Source of the DNA: Eubacterium coprostanoligenes
GTDB taxonomy: Bacteria > Bacillota > Clostridia > Oscillospirales > Acutalibacteraceae
NCBI RefSeq assembly: GCF_900167205.1
Contig: NZ_FUWW01000003.1
Location: 62,001 to 126,000 of the forward strand
Length of the DNA: 64,000 nucleotides
Direction: 5' to 3'
Each line of letters starts with the position of its first letter. Position 1 is the stretch's first letter. The position numbers and the translations under genes are program-made. The notes under the pieces were generated by a model, which did not search any database, was not told the DNA's origin, and saw only the letters and a list, made by a program, of their open reading frames with translations. Below are positions 34,112 to 41,113 of this stretch, piece after piece.

Positions 34112-34423
34112 GTGAAAGAAAAAATGCAAAACCTTATCGAAAAATTCAAAAAGTTTTGCGAATGGATATGGAGCGAATGCAAAGATTGGCATACGCTTGT
34201 GCTGTTTATAATAATTGTTGTGATTATGTATACACCTGTGTGGGGCGGTTACCTCATTCACCTGATATTCAAAAAATCGTGGGGCAGTGTTATGGCAACG
34301 GCATACCTTGCTTTCTGGGCAGGTCCGTTCACTCCTTATTTTCCGCTGTGCATTGCAATCACCCTCGGCATAAAAAAGCTGTTTGAAAAAATCAAATCAA
34401 AAAGAAAAAAGACAAGTGACTGA
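34112..34423 (+). CDS. Small two-helix membrane protein of unknown function
   Basis: About 103 residues starting at GTG 34112, 8 nt after a strong AAGGAGG; the GTG at 34103 lies inside that site. A charged amphipathic N terminus (QNLIEKFKKFCEWIWSE) is followed by hydrophobic segments (LVLFIIIVVIMYTPVW and YLAFWAGPFTPYFPLCIAIT) and a lysine-rich tail. Orientation is opposite to the flanking phage and dnaI genes. It might be a leftover phage or host gene; no family recognised. Confidence 0.65.
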   Translation: MKEKMQNLIEKFKKFCEWIWSECKDWHTLVLFIIIVVIMYTPVWGGYLIHLIFKKSWGSVMATAYLAFWAGPFTPYFPLCIAITLGIKKLFEKIKSKRKKTSD

Positions 34424-34437
34424 TCACTTGCCAAATA

Positions 34438-34472
34438 AGAAAGCCTACTTCGAACAAAGTAGGCTTTTTGCT
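34438..34472. terminator. Bidirectional terminator between membrane protein and dnaI-like gene
   Basis: AAGCCTACTT (34441-34450) pairs with AAAGTAGGCTT (34456-34466) followed by T's on the plus side. A separate palindrome AAGTGACTGATCACTT (34413-34428) precedes it. Confidence 0.8.
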
Positions 34473-34477
34473 TTATA

Positions 34478-35446
34478 TTATAGATTTCTGATGTCGTTGC
34501 CGATAAAATAGAACGGTATGTATTCTCCTGTGAGTCGGCTTGTGATACGCTTGTCGTATTTTTCCTCAAGCCTGTCAAAGGCATAGTTTGTTGAAATAAT
34601 AGTCGGCTTGCCGGTGAGCAAACGGGTGTTAACAATATTGTATATTGTTGCAATGCTGTACTGATTGTCAATCTCCGTGCCCAAATCATCAAGCACCAAA
34701 AGGTCGCAACCAAGCACCTGATTTTTTGTGTAATTAATATTATCCGTTCTGCCGAATTGTTCGCTTTGCAAATCGTCACAAATATTCTGGCTTGTGCCGT
34801 AGCACACGCTAAAGCCCTTGTTAATCACAACATTTGCAATGGCAAGGCTCAAATGAGTTTTGCCAAGTCCCGCACCGCCAAAGAAAAACAAACTCTTGCT
34901 GTTGAGCGAAAAATTCTGTGCGTACTTTCTGCAAGTGTCGAGAATTTTTTCTGCTCTTTGACGAGGAACAATCGCATTTTCCATAGGTTGCTCGCTGTAA
35001 TAGCCAAGTTCGAACTTGTCAAATGTGCACTTGTCAAGCGGTGCAAAACGAGAAACCTCTTTTCGCATCAAATCTTTCAAAACCTGCTTTTGACACGAGC
35101 ACATCCTGCCGTCAATGACTCCCTTATCCTCACAAGCATTGCAAACAAAATGTGGTTTCATTGCATCCTCGGGATAGCCGTTCGCCTTGAGAAGCCTTGA
35201 GCGTTCCTCCACAAGAGCCTCACTTCTTGCTCGAAGTTCCGCAAGTTTTTCATCGGTATTTTGCTTATAGAAGAAAAGCTGGCTGATTTCCAAGCCGATT
35301 TGCTGAAGTCCTGCCTGAATTTTTTTAATTTCGGGAATTTCCTCCTTGATCTGCATAGAACGCATATCCGCATCCATAACAGCGCTGTCGTGCCTTTTTT
35401 CAAGTATTCTCTTTGCCTTGTTGTACATCTCGTTTGAATAAGCCAT
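34478..35446 (-). CDS. DnaC/DnaI-like helicase-loader ATPase
   Basis: A 322-residue AAA+ ATPase. An N-terminal helical region precedes a cysteine cluster (CNACEDKGVIDGRMCSC, about residues 100-116) that probably binds zinc. Walker A (FFGGAGLGKTH) is near residue 185, Walker B (LLVLDDLG) near 250. The arrangement matches DnaI, which loads the replicative helicase. It overlaps no gene but follows the DnaD-like gene by 9 nt, the usual primosome pair in Clostridia, so I consider it host rather than phage. Confidence 0.88.
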   Translation of the reverse strand: MAYSNEMYNKAKRILEKRHDSAVMDADMRSMQIKEEIPEIKKIQAGLQQIGLEISQLFFYKQNTDEKLAELRARSEALVEERSRLLKANGYPEDAMKPHFVCNACEDKGVIDGRMCSCQKQVLKDLMRKEVSRFAPLDKCTFDKFELGYYSEQPMENAIVPRQRAEKILDTCRKYAQNFSLNSKSLFFFGGAGLGKTHLSLAIANVVINKGFSVCYGTSQNICDDLQSEQFGRTDNINYTKNQVLGCDLLVLDDLGTEIDNQYSIATIYNIVNTRLLTGKPTIISTNYAFDRLEEKYDKRITSRLTGEYIPFYFIGNDIRNL

Positions 35447-35455
35447 AATTATCCT

Positions 35456-36463
35456 TTATATATCATAATTGTCATTGAGCATTGCACGGCGATTGATTTC
35501 ATCAATGTCATAGGTTTCATCAATAGCGGATTTGTTCTTCTGCTCTTTCTTTGAATGGAATTCCTTTTCTTCCTCGGCAACAGCCTCCGGAGTAAATATG
35601 CCCTTTTTCTTCCAATTTTTGAGCACCGAATCAACATATTTCAATGTTGGCTTGTCGGTGTTCTCTTTCATAATATCGCAGGCAATGGTAATCATCTGCA
35701 TATCAAAATCTTCGCTCCAACGATTAATCATTTCTCGTTGCTTTATGGTCGGATTTCTGTGCTTGATTCCGCTAACCGCCACAATCTCGCTCCACAATCT
35801 GTCTGAAGCCTCAAGCATACGCAATCTTTCATCCGCAGCCTCAAGGGTAACAATTCCCTCTTCGCTCCAATTCTTTGCCATAGTGCCGATATACGAAGTT
35901 CCGATTGCTCTGCCCTTTGCTTTTTCGGTCTTGTAATATTCCAAAATAACAAGCACCACATCACACGGAAGCCCGTAATATGTCACCATATTTATGACAA
36001 GTTCCTGCTCAATATGGCTGATTGTTCTGCCAAAAACCTCTTGTGCATGATGAATGAGTTCTGTCAACTCTCGATTATCTCTGCACATAGTAACGATGTC
36101 GCTCGGATTGAGTTTTGGCACAGGAATTGCCTCTTTAACCTTAACAGTTTTGGCTTCTTCTTTTTTTGGAGGTTCAACAACTGCCATGCTTTCCGCAGGC
36201 GGTTGAGCGTTGACAACTCCGTCACACGACAAAACGCCCTCTTCTACCCAAAACTCCAAAAAATCCGTTGCGTCAGCCTCGGTGCATCCAAGTGCTTTTG
36301 CAACATATTTGCTGTCGCACGGTGCATTGTTTGACAAAATGAGCAACAATGCCTTCAGCTGATATTCACTTGCAAGTTTTATGTAATCTGTTGCAACTTT
36401 TTTAGGCACGGCAACCATTCCGTCTTGCCAAACATTGCCGACAGGTACAATTTGATACAGCAT
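35456..36463 (-). CDS. DnaD-domain replication initiation protein
   Basis: A 335-residue protein with an N-terminal winged helix (VPKKVATDYIKLASEYQLKAL, SKYVAKALGCTEADATDFLEFW) and two DnaD-type C-terminal domains (about residues 130-205 and 215-290), each ending with a YI/YV..NW signature (SYIGTMAKNWSEEGI and KYVDSVLKNWKKKGI). DnaD remodels origin DNA with DnaI. The start at ATG 36463 uses AGAGGTGG; the in-frame GTG at 36472 sits inside that site. Confidence 0.88.
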   Translation of the reverse strand: MLYQIVPVGNVWQDGMVAVPKKVATDYIKLASEYQLKALLLILSNNAPCDSKYVAKALGCTEADATDFLEFWVEEGVLSCDGVVNAQPPAESMAVVEPPKKEEAKTVKVKEAIPVPKLNPSDIVTMCRDNRELTELIHHAQEVFGRTISHIEQELVINMVTYYGLPCDVVLVILEYYKTEKAKGRAIGTSYIGTMAKNWSEEGIVTLEAADERLRMLEASDRLWSEIVAVSGIKHRNPTIKQREMINRWSEDFDMQMITIACDIMKENTDKPTLKYVDSVLKNWKKKGIFTPEAVAEEEKEFHSKKEQKNKSAIDETYDIDEINRRAMLNDNYDI

Positions 36464-36582
36464 TTTGCCCACCTCTTTTCAAATAAACATAAAAATATTT
36501 TACCAAAATTCAGCCGATTATTCAACCACAATATAAGGGGCACTCATCAAAGCGCCCCCACTATATAAATGATATATAATAA

Positions 36583-37461
36583 TTAATATGTTATGCAATC
36601 GGTTGTAATCAAATTTACACCGAGGTCGAGCAATTTTTTCATAACTTCAGGGTCGTCAATTGTCCAAGCACCCATAAGCATACCGTCCTCAACGCACTTT
36701 TTGATTAAATATGAATCAAGGTCATAATTCTTTTCTTTGTTGCCGTTGAAATCAATTCCGCAATTTCTGATTGATTTTGCGAGTTCAATATCTTCCTCTG
36801 TAATTTCCTGAACAAGATACATCATATCGTTGTCGCAAAGTTCACGAAGTTTCTGCAAATTGCTGATTTTAAAGGAAATGAATGTCACCTTAACTTCAGG
36901 ATACATATTGCAAAGTCTGATGATTTCAGGATAATATTCCTGATTGTTTTCTTCTTTAAGCTCAATAACAGCCTGCATATTGTACTTTTGGCAAATCTGC
37001 AAGAACTTCTTAAGTGTACAAATCTTAAGGTCAGGATATTGGTCAATGTTAACGCCATTGTCGGTGGTGGCATCCTTAAGTTCCTCGTATGTTGCCTTTT
37101 CAACAAACATACTTTTATCCATCATACGATATGTTGACCTGTCGTGCTGAACAACCCAAACGCCGTCTTTTGCACGATAAATGTCACATTCTGCTGCTGC
37201 ATAACCTGCCTTGCCTGCCTCTCTAAAAGCCGGAGCTGTATTTTCGGGAGCAGCGGCTCTAAAGCCTCTGTGTGCTATTAAAAAAGTGTTTTCATCTGCA
37301 AAATCACTTGCCGAAGAAATAGTGTAATCTTTAACCTTGCAGTATTCGTGCAATGCAACCGCACCGCCTGTTACAACAAGAACAAGCAAAAATGCCAAAA
37401 TACTCAAAATTATAATCAGCGCTTTTTTGCCCTTGCTCATTTTCTTTTTTGCTTCATTCAT
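36583..37461 (-). CDS. Membrane-anchored glycerophosphodiester phosphodiesterase
   Basis: A 292-residue GDPD family enzyme that hydrolyses glycerophosphodiesters. A lysine-rich N terminus and one membrane helix (ALIIILSILAFLLVLVVTGG, about 14-33) anchor it, with the catalytic domain probably outside. The catalytic motif is IAHRGFRAAAPENT, followed by AAECDIYRAKDGVWVVQHD; ACIELKEEN-like VIELKEEN and AWTIDD complete the TIM barrel. The start at ATG 37461 has GAGGAGG and overlaps the nitroreductase gene by 8 nt. Confidence 0.92.
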   Translation of the reverse strand: MNEAKKKMSKGKKALIIILSILAFLLVLVVTGGAVALHEYCKVKDYTISSASDFADENTFLIAHRGFRAAAPENTAPAFREAGKAGYAAAECDIYRAKDGVWVVQHDRSTYRMMDKSMFVEKATYEELKDATTDNGVNIDQYPDLKICTLKKFLQICQKYNMQAVIELKEENNQEYYPEIIRLCNMYPEVKVTFISFKISNLQKLRELCDNDMMYLVQEITEEDIELAKSIRNCGIDFNGNKEKNYDLDSYLIKKCVEDGMLMGAWTIDDPEVMKKLLDLGVNLITTDCITY

Positions 37462-38236
37462 TGGATTTTTCCTCCTCGTCCATTTTTGGCTCAAATTTTA
37501 ATCTTTGACCGTCAACAGGTTCAAAAACATTTTCAAAGCTCCATTTTCCATTTACCCCTTTTGCCATTGCACCAATGACAAAATGAAGCTTTGCAATACC
37601 AAAATCAACACTTTTGTCAGAATACGGTTCGTCAACATATCCGCTGAATTCGCCGTTTTCATATCTGAATTTTACAGGTCGTCTGTTAACCGCAGACGGT
37701 CCTTTTTCAACAAGCGAAAGTCCATAGGCATATGCCTCCGGCAACTTTTCATCGCAAACTTCAATCATATCTTGATATGATTTGCATTTTTTATGCGTTG
37801 CCTTGTACATAGTCTTTTCAACAAGAGAATACCTATCCTTTGGATAACCGATTGTTATAACGGCATACACCCTCTTTTCAGACGGAAGTTTGATTGCCTC
37901 ATACACCTTGTTCTCGTTGTATGTGCCACTGACCCAACAAGTACCCAAGCCGTGATAAACACACTGAAGCACTATGCTTTCGCCAAAATATCCACAGTTC
38001 TCACGAACCTTTTGGCTGTCATCTCCGGCAACAACAATCATACTGAATTTGCCGCTGAAAATACTAAAAAACGGAGTTGCATCGTCTATAAACAAAAGGT
38101 CAAGGCCCGCTTCTTCATTTACGGCGTCAACCATTTGTTTGATTACATCCTTTATTTCCTGCGACAAATGCTTTTGCTTGTACGCTCTGCGTGAATGTCG
38201 ATTTTCTATTGCTTTGATATACTGTTCATTAGTCAT
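37454..38236 (-). CDS. Nitroreductase-family flavoprotein
   Basis: A 260-residue FMN-dependent oxidoreductase of the nitroreductase fold. RHSRRAYKQKHLSQEI at the N terminus contacts the flavin phosphate, and GESIVLQCVYHGLGTCWVSGTYNE near residue 88 is the central signature. The longer C-terminal half (GPSAVNRRPVKFRYEN) resembles the TM1586-like subgroup. The electron acceptor is unknown. It is co-transcribed with the GDPD gene. Confidence 0.85.
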   Translation of the reverse strand: MTNEQYIKAIENRHSRRAYKQKHLSQEIKDVIKQMVDAVNEEAGLDLLFIDDATPFFSIFSGKFSMIVVAGDDSQKVRENCGYFGESIVLQCVYHGLGTCWVSGTYNENKVYEAIKLPSEKRVYAVITIGYPKDRYSLVEKTMYKATHKKCKSYQDMIEVCDEKLPEAYAYGLSLVEKGPSAVNRRPVKFRYENGEFSGYVDEPYSDKSVDFGIAKLHFVIGAMAKGVNGKWSFENVFEPVDGQRLKFEPKMDEEEKSNE

Positions 38237-38327
38237 AGCATCACCGTGTTCATTATAACATCAAAAACAAAAAATGTATAGTGAATTTTAAACATATGAA
38301 TATAAAATTAATTTAAAGATTATGCTA

Positions 38328-38356
38328 TTGACATTATGTTTTTCAAATATTATAAT
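38328..38356 (+). promoter_or_regulatory. Perfect consensus promoter of the 89-aa protein gene
   Basis: TTGACA (38328-38333) and TATAAT (38351-38356) are both perfect, with 17-nt spacing, 30 nt before a strong AAGGAGG-led gene. Confidence 0.92.
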
Positions 38357-38385
38357 GTTTATATGAAATCAAGGAGGGTTTACCT

Positions 38386-38655
38386 ATGAAATTTAAGAAA
38401 TTTGTTAAAGTTATCAGTGTGATTGCCGCTATCGTGGCGCTTGCAGCTGCTGCATATGTTGCTATCCAAAAGCTCACAGCAAAGAAAAATCCCGAGTATT
38501 TTGATGACAACGATTTCTTCGAGTGCGACAACGATATTGAAATCGTAGATGCAACAGAGGAAGCAAAGGCTGAAGAAGAAGCTCCAAAGGCTGAACCAAA
38601 GAAAAAGAACGCTCCAAAAAAGAAGACTGAAAAGAAAAAGGCTGACGCTGAATAA
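38386..38655 (+). CDS. Membrane-anchored Lys/Glu-rich small protein
   Basis: An 89-residue protein with one membrane helix (VIAAIVALAAAAYVAIQ, about 12-28), an acidic stretch (YFDDNDFFECDNDIEIVD) and an Ala/Lys/Glu-rich low-complexity tail (KAEEEAPKAEPKKKN). It has a perfect consensus promoter, an AAGGAGG site and its own terminator, so it should be abundant. No family recognised; it may be a surface or envelope-associated spacer protein. Confidence 0.8.
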   Translation: MKFKKFVKVISVIAAIVALAAAAYVAIQKLTAKKNPEYFDDNDFFECDNDIEIVDATEEAKAEEEAPKAEPKKKNAPKKKTEKKKADAE

Positions 38656-38671
38656 GCAATATTATAATAAT

Positions 38672-38710
38672 CAGAGAGCAACGACATAGAATTGTTGCTC
38701 TTATTTTTTA
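38672..38710 (+). terminator. Terminator of the 89-aa protein gene
   Basis: GAGCAAC (38676-38682) pairs with GTTGCTC (38694-38700), followed by TTATTTTTT. Confidence 0.82.
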
Positions 38711-38727
38711 CTAAAAGGTGGCAGGCT

Positions 38728-39570
38728 ATGTACAATGTAGGTTTAGTTCTTGAAGGCGGAGGCAATCGTGCAATCTACACAAGCGGTGTGCTTGATGCTT
38801 TCATTGAAAAGAACATTGAATTTCCGTATGTAATCGGAGTATCGGCAGGCAGTTGCAATGCAACATCGTTCATTGCAAAAAACTACCGCCGTCAGCATGA
38901 TATAGAAATTGAATATGCAAACGACAAGCGGTATATGGGCATAAGCAATATGCTCAAAGGTCACGGCTTCTTGAACATCGACTGGATTTTCGGCGAGCTT
39001 GCATATGAGCTAAAGCCACTTAACCAAGAGGAATTTGACAAAAGCAACACTGTTCTTTGTGCTGTTGCAACAAATGCTCAAACAGGCAAGCCGGAGTATT
39101 TTTATCCTAAAAGTATGCGAAACGGCTGTGACGAGCTGAAAGCAAGTTGTTCGCTTCCGGGTGTTACAAAGGGAGTTGAAATCGGCGGAACAACATTTTT
39201 TGACGGCGGTCTTGTTGACTCTATTCCGCTTGAAAGAGCGTTTGATGACGGTTGCAAAAAAGCTGTCGTTATCCTCACACAACACAAAAGCTATGTCAAA
39301 GAGCCTATGAATCCAAAGGTGCAAAAGATATTCAAAAAATATCCAAAAATCGGCGAAGCGGCTGTGAACCGCCATATTATGTACAACACTCAACTTGAAT
39401 TCGTCAAGCAATGTGAAGAAAACGGCACGGCATTTGTTATTCAACCGAACACACCGCTTCAAGCCACATCACTTGAACGAGATCTTTCAAAACTCGAGGC
39501 AATTTATCAACTCGGCTACAAGCAAGGACTTGAAAGAGCCGATGAAATCAAAAGATTTTTAGCAGAATAG
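38728..39570 (+). CDS. Patatin-like phospholipase (RssA-like)
   Basis: A 280-residue lipid acyl hydrolase. The oxyanion loop LEGGGNRAIYTSGVLDAF, the nucleophile elbow GVSAGSCNA (Ser near residue 41) and the catalytic Asp in FFDGGLVDS (about 162) are all present. The start at ATG 38728 follows AAGGTGG; the longer frame from 38692 overlaps the previous terminator. It is followed after 10 nt by the NifX-like gene. Confidence 0.9.
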   Translation: MYNVGLVLEGGGNRAIYTSGVLDAFIEKNIEFPYVIGVSAGSCNATSFIAKNYRRQHDIEIEYANDKRYMGISNMLKGHGFLNIDWIFGELAYELKPLNQEEFDKSNTVLCAVATNAQTGKPEYFYPKSMRNGCDELKASCSLPGVTKGVEIGGTTFFDGGLVDSIPLERAFDDGCKKAVVILTQHKSYVKEPMNPKVQKIFKKYPKIGEAAVNRHIMYNTQLEFVKQCEENGTAFVIQPNTPLQATSLERDLSKLEAIYQLGYKQGLERADEIKRFLAE

Positions 39571-39580
39571 AGGTATAATT

Positions 39581-39934
39581 ATGATTATAGCAGTAACTTA
39601 CGACAACGGAATGATTAATCAGCATTTCGGCAAAACACAGTATATGAAGATTTACGAAACAGACGAAAGCGGTGAAATCCAAAAGGTTCACCTTGAAAGT
39701 ATGGGCAAGCACAGCCACCACGGAATCGCAGGCTACATCAAGGAAATCGGTGTAGACACCCTCATTTGCGGAGGCTTGGGACAAGGTGCTGTTGACTCGC
39801 TCGAAGCCGCAGGAATCACAATTTACGGTGGCAACACAGGCAACTGCGACTCTGCCGTTATCAAATTTTTACACGGAGAAATGAAGCAGAACAGCCAAGC
39901 TAACTGCAATCACCACCATCACCACGACTCATAA
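39581..39934 (+). CDS. NifX/NafY-like iron-molybdenum cofactor-binding family protein
   Basis: A 117-residue protein of the dinitrogenase iron-molybdenum cofactor family (IAVTYDNGMINQHFGKT at the N terminus, LICGGLGQGAVDSLEAAGI near residue 64) with a histidine-rich tail (NHHHHHDS) suited to metal binding. No nitrogenase genes are present. In anaerobes such proteins bind metal or clusters and often occur with UPF0251 proteins. GAGGT precedes the ATG. Confidence 0.88.
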   Translation: MIIAVTYDNGMINQHFGKTQYMKIYETDESGEIQKVHLESMGKHSHHGIAGYIKEIGVDTLICGGLGQGAVDSLEAAGITIYGGNTGNCDSAVIKFLHGEMKQNSQANCNHHHHHDS

Positions 39935-39944
39935 GTGACGACTG

Positions 39945-40175
39945 ATGAAATACTTAAAGCAAATCAAAATCAAAAATATTCTTATGCTCACCGTTGCCGG
40001 AATAATCAACGCAATAGGCGTCACGATGTTTTTGGCACCCGTAAAATTATACGACAGCGGAATATCGGGCACATCAATGCTCCTCGGTCAGCTGACGCCG
40101 TAATGGATGTCGCTGTTCCTTGCCGTTCTGAACATTCCGATATTTTTGTTCGGCACAAAACAAGAAAAAAACTGA
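39945..40175 (+). pseudogene. Truncated YitT-family (DUF161) membrane protein remnant
   Basis: From the ATG at 39945 the frame encodes a YitT-like N terminus (KNILMLTVAGIINAIGVTMFLAPVKLYDSG, then GTSMLLGQLTP) and hits TAA at 40101. The same frame continues with WMSLFLAVLNIPIFLFGTKQ, again YitT-like, and ends at 40175. A full YitT is about 280 residues, so this is the N-terminal quarter with a nonsense codon and a 3' truncation. Confidence 0.82.
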
Positions 40176-40221
40176 CAAAAAATGCGTATGCCTGTTCGCT
40201 CCAAGCATACGCATTTTTTAT
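40176..40221. terminator. Bidirectional terminator between YitT remnant and queT
   Basis: AAAATGCGTATGC (40178-40190) pairs perfectly with GCATACGCATTTT (40205-40217), with T- and A-tracts on either side. Confidence 0.88.
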
Positions 40222-40222
40222 T

Positions 40223-40765
40223 TTATTGCGGTTTTTTAATAATTGTTTTGTGAAGATTGTTTTTGATAATCACAAAATAGAGTGCTGTGCCGAGAACCGC
40301 CATAACTCCAAGCTCACCGAGGGCAACACATCCGCCCTGTGTAAGAAAGCCTACGAATTCAAACTTGCCTTCAATAAAGAAATACTCAATTTCCCACCCG
40401 ATGACAACGCCGTTCCAAATTGCAGGCATAAGCATTGCAAGAAGCGGATATTTGCCGACCTTGACCTCTCTCAAAAAATACATGCAAGTAACCGAACCGA
40501 GGGTTGCAAGCGAGCCGAAAATCATATCGAGTGGCAAGCCCTGTCCGATGCTTGCAAGGTTCGAAACAACACAGCCGAGCGTAAGCCCCGGAATTGCCGC
40601 AGGAGTGAACAATGCCAAAACATTAAGCGCCTCCGACACTCTGAACTGCACAGCCATTGTTGTTGAGCCGGGCAAAATGATTGTTTGCGCATAAGTCAGC
40701 GCAGCGTACATAGCCGCAATTATTGCAGTTTGTGCAATAAAAGCATTTTTCTTTTTGATACTCAT
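40223..40765 (-). CDS. queT: QueT-family queuosine-precursor transporter (ECF S component)
   Basis: A 180-residue integral membrane protein with about five or six helices. TAIIAAMYAALTYAQTIILPG, the FRVSEALNVLALFTPAAIPGLTLGC signature and NLASIGQGLPLDMIFGSLATL identify QueT (DUF988), the substrate-binding component for uptake of preQ1 or related queuosine precursors. The energising ECF module is not in the window. A 140-nt leader that can fold precedes it. Confidence 0.92.
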   Translation of the reverse strand: MSIKKKNAFIAQTAIIAAMYAALTYAQTIILPGSTTMAVQFRVSEALNVLALFTPAAIPGLTLGCVVSNLASIGQGLPLDMIFGSLATLGSVTCMYFLREVKVGKYPLLAMLMPAIWNGVVIGWEIEYFFIEGKFEFVGFLTQGGCVALGELGVMAVLGTALYFVIIKNNLHKTIIKKPQ

Positions 40766-40900
40766 TAAATTATCTCCTTAGTTTTGTTTTTATAAGCAGC
40801 ACAGCGAAAATGCCACTAATATTGCGGGTTTGTGCCAAGTACCGCAATGTTAACCCCCATATTTAACCACCATCGGCTAAATCGCTTATATAGATTAACG
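40766..40900 (-). promoter_or_regulatory. Candidate preQ1 riboswitch in queT leader
   Basis: A leader of about 135 nt separates the promoter from queT. On the minus strand it contains GTTAA/TTAAC around a G-rich loop, TTGCGG pairing with CCGCAA, and a terminal A-rich AAAACAAAACTAAGGAG that carries the ribosome-binding site, resembling preQ1 aptamer tails. PreQ1 riboswitches, including the larger class III form described upstream of queT in Faecalibacterium-like bacteria, are established regulators of this gene. The class is not resolved here. Confidence 0.6.
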
Positions 40901-40906
40901 GTTGCT

Positions 40907-40934
40907 ATTATAACACACTAAATGAGATTTTCAA
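40907..40934 (-). promoter_or_regulatory. Promoter of queT
   Basis: On the minus strand TTGAAA (40929-40934) and a perfect extended TGTTATAAT (-10 at 40907-40912) are separated by 16 nt. Confidence 0.78.
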
Positions 40935-41018
40935 GAGTATAATTATAAAAATTTTATTCTATTCAATAAAAAGCTATTCTAATTTCAACAAAACTGCATT
41001 CAAAACGATTTTTAACCG

Positions 41019-41066
41019 AGTTAAGGGGATATTTTTTATCATTTTTGCATTTTTTATCCCCTTAAC
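41019..41066. promoter_or_regulatory. Inverted repeat upstream of the DUF4143 ATPase gene
   Basis: GTTAAGGGGATA (41019-41030) and TATCCCCTTAAC (41055-41066) are perfect 12-bp arms separated by 24 nt. The right arm abuts the -35 of the ATPase promoter. A dimeric repressor site or a cruciform is possible. Confidence 0.65.
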
Positions 41067-41095
41067 TTGATTTTTTGCGTTTTATTGCATATAAT
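41067..41095 (+). promoter_or_regulatory. Promoter of the DUF4143 ATPase gene
   Basis: TTGATT (41067-41072) and a perfect TATAAT (41090-41095) are separated by 17 nt. GAGGTG follows 7 nt after the -10, so the leader is very short. Confidence 0.72.
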
Positions 41096-41113
41096 TATGT
41101 TGAGGTGATTAAT

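Noticed and set aside
34478-36463. Phage origin for the DnaI/DnaD pair
   Set aside because: The pair has full-length host-like architecture, is separated by a terminator and an oppositely oriented gene, and is a common chromosomal pair in Clostridia.
39581-39934. Evidence for nitrogen fixation
   Set aside because: A single NifX-like protein is common in non-diazotrophic anaerobes and no nif genes are present.
39935-40666. 243-codon plus-strand ORF
   Set aside because: It runs antisense through queT and out of frame through the YitT remnant; its composition is not protein-like.
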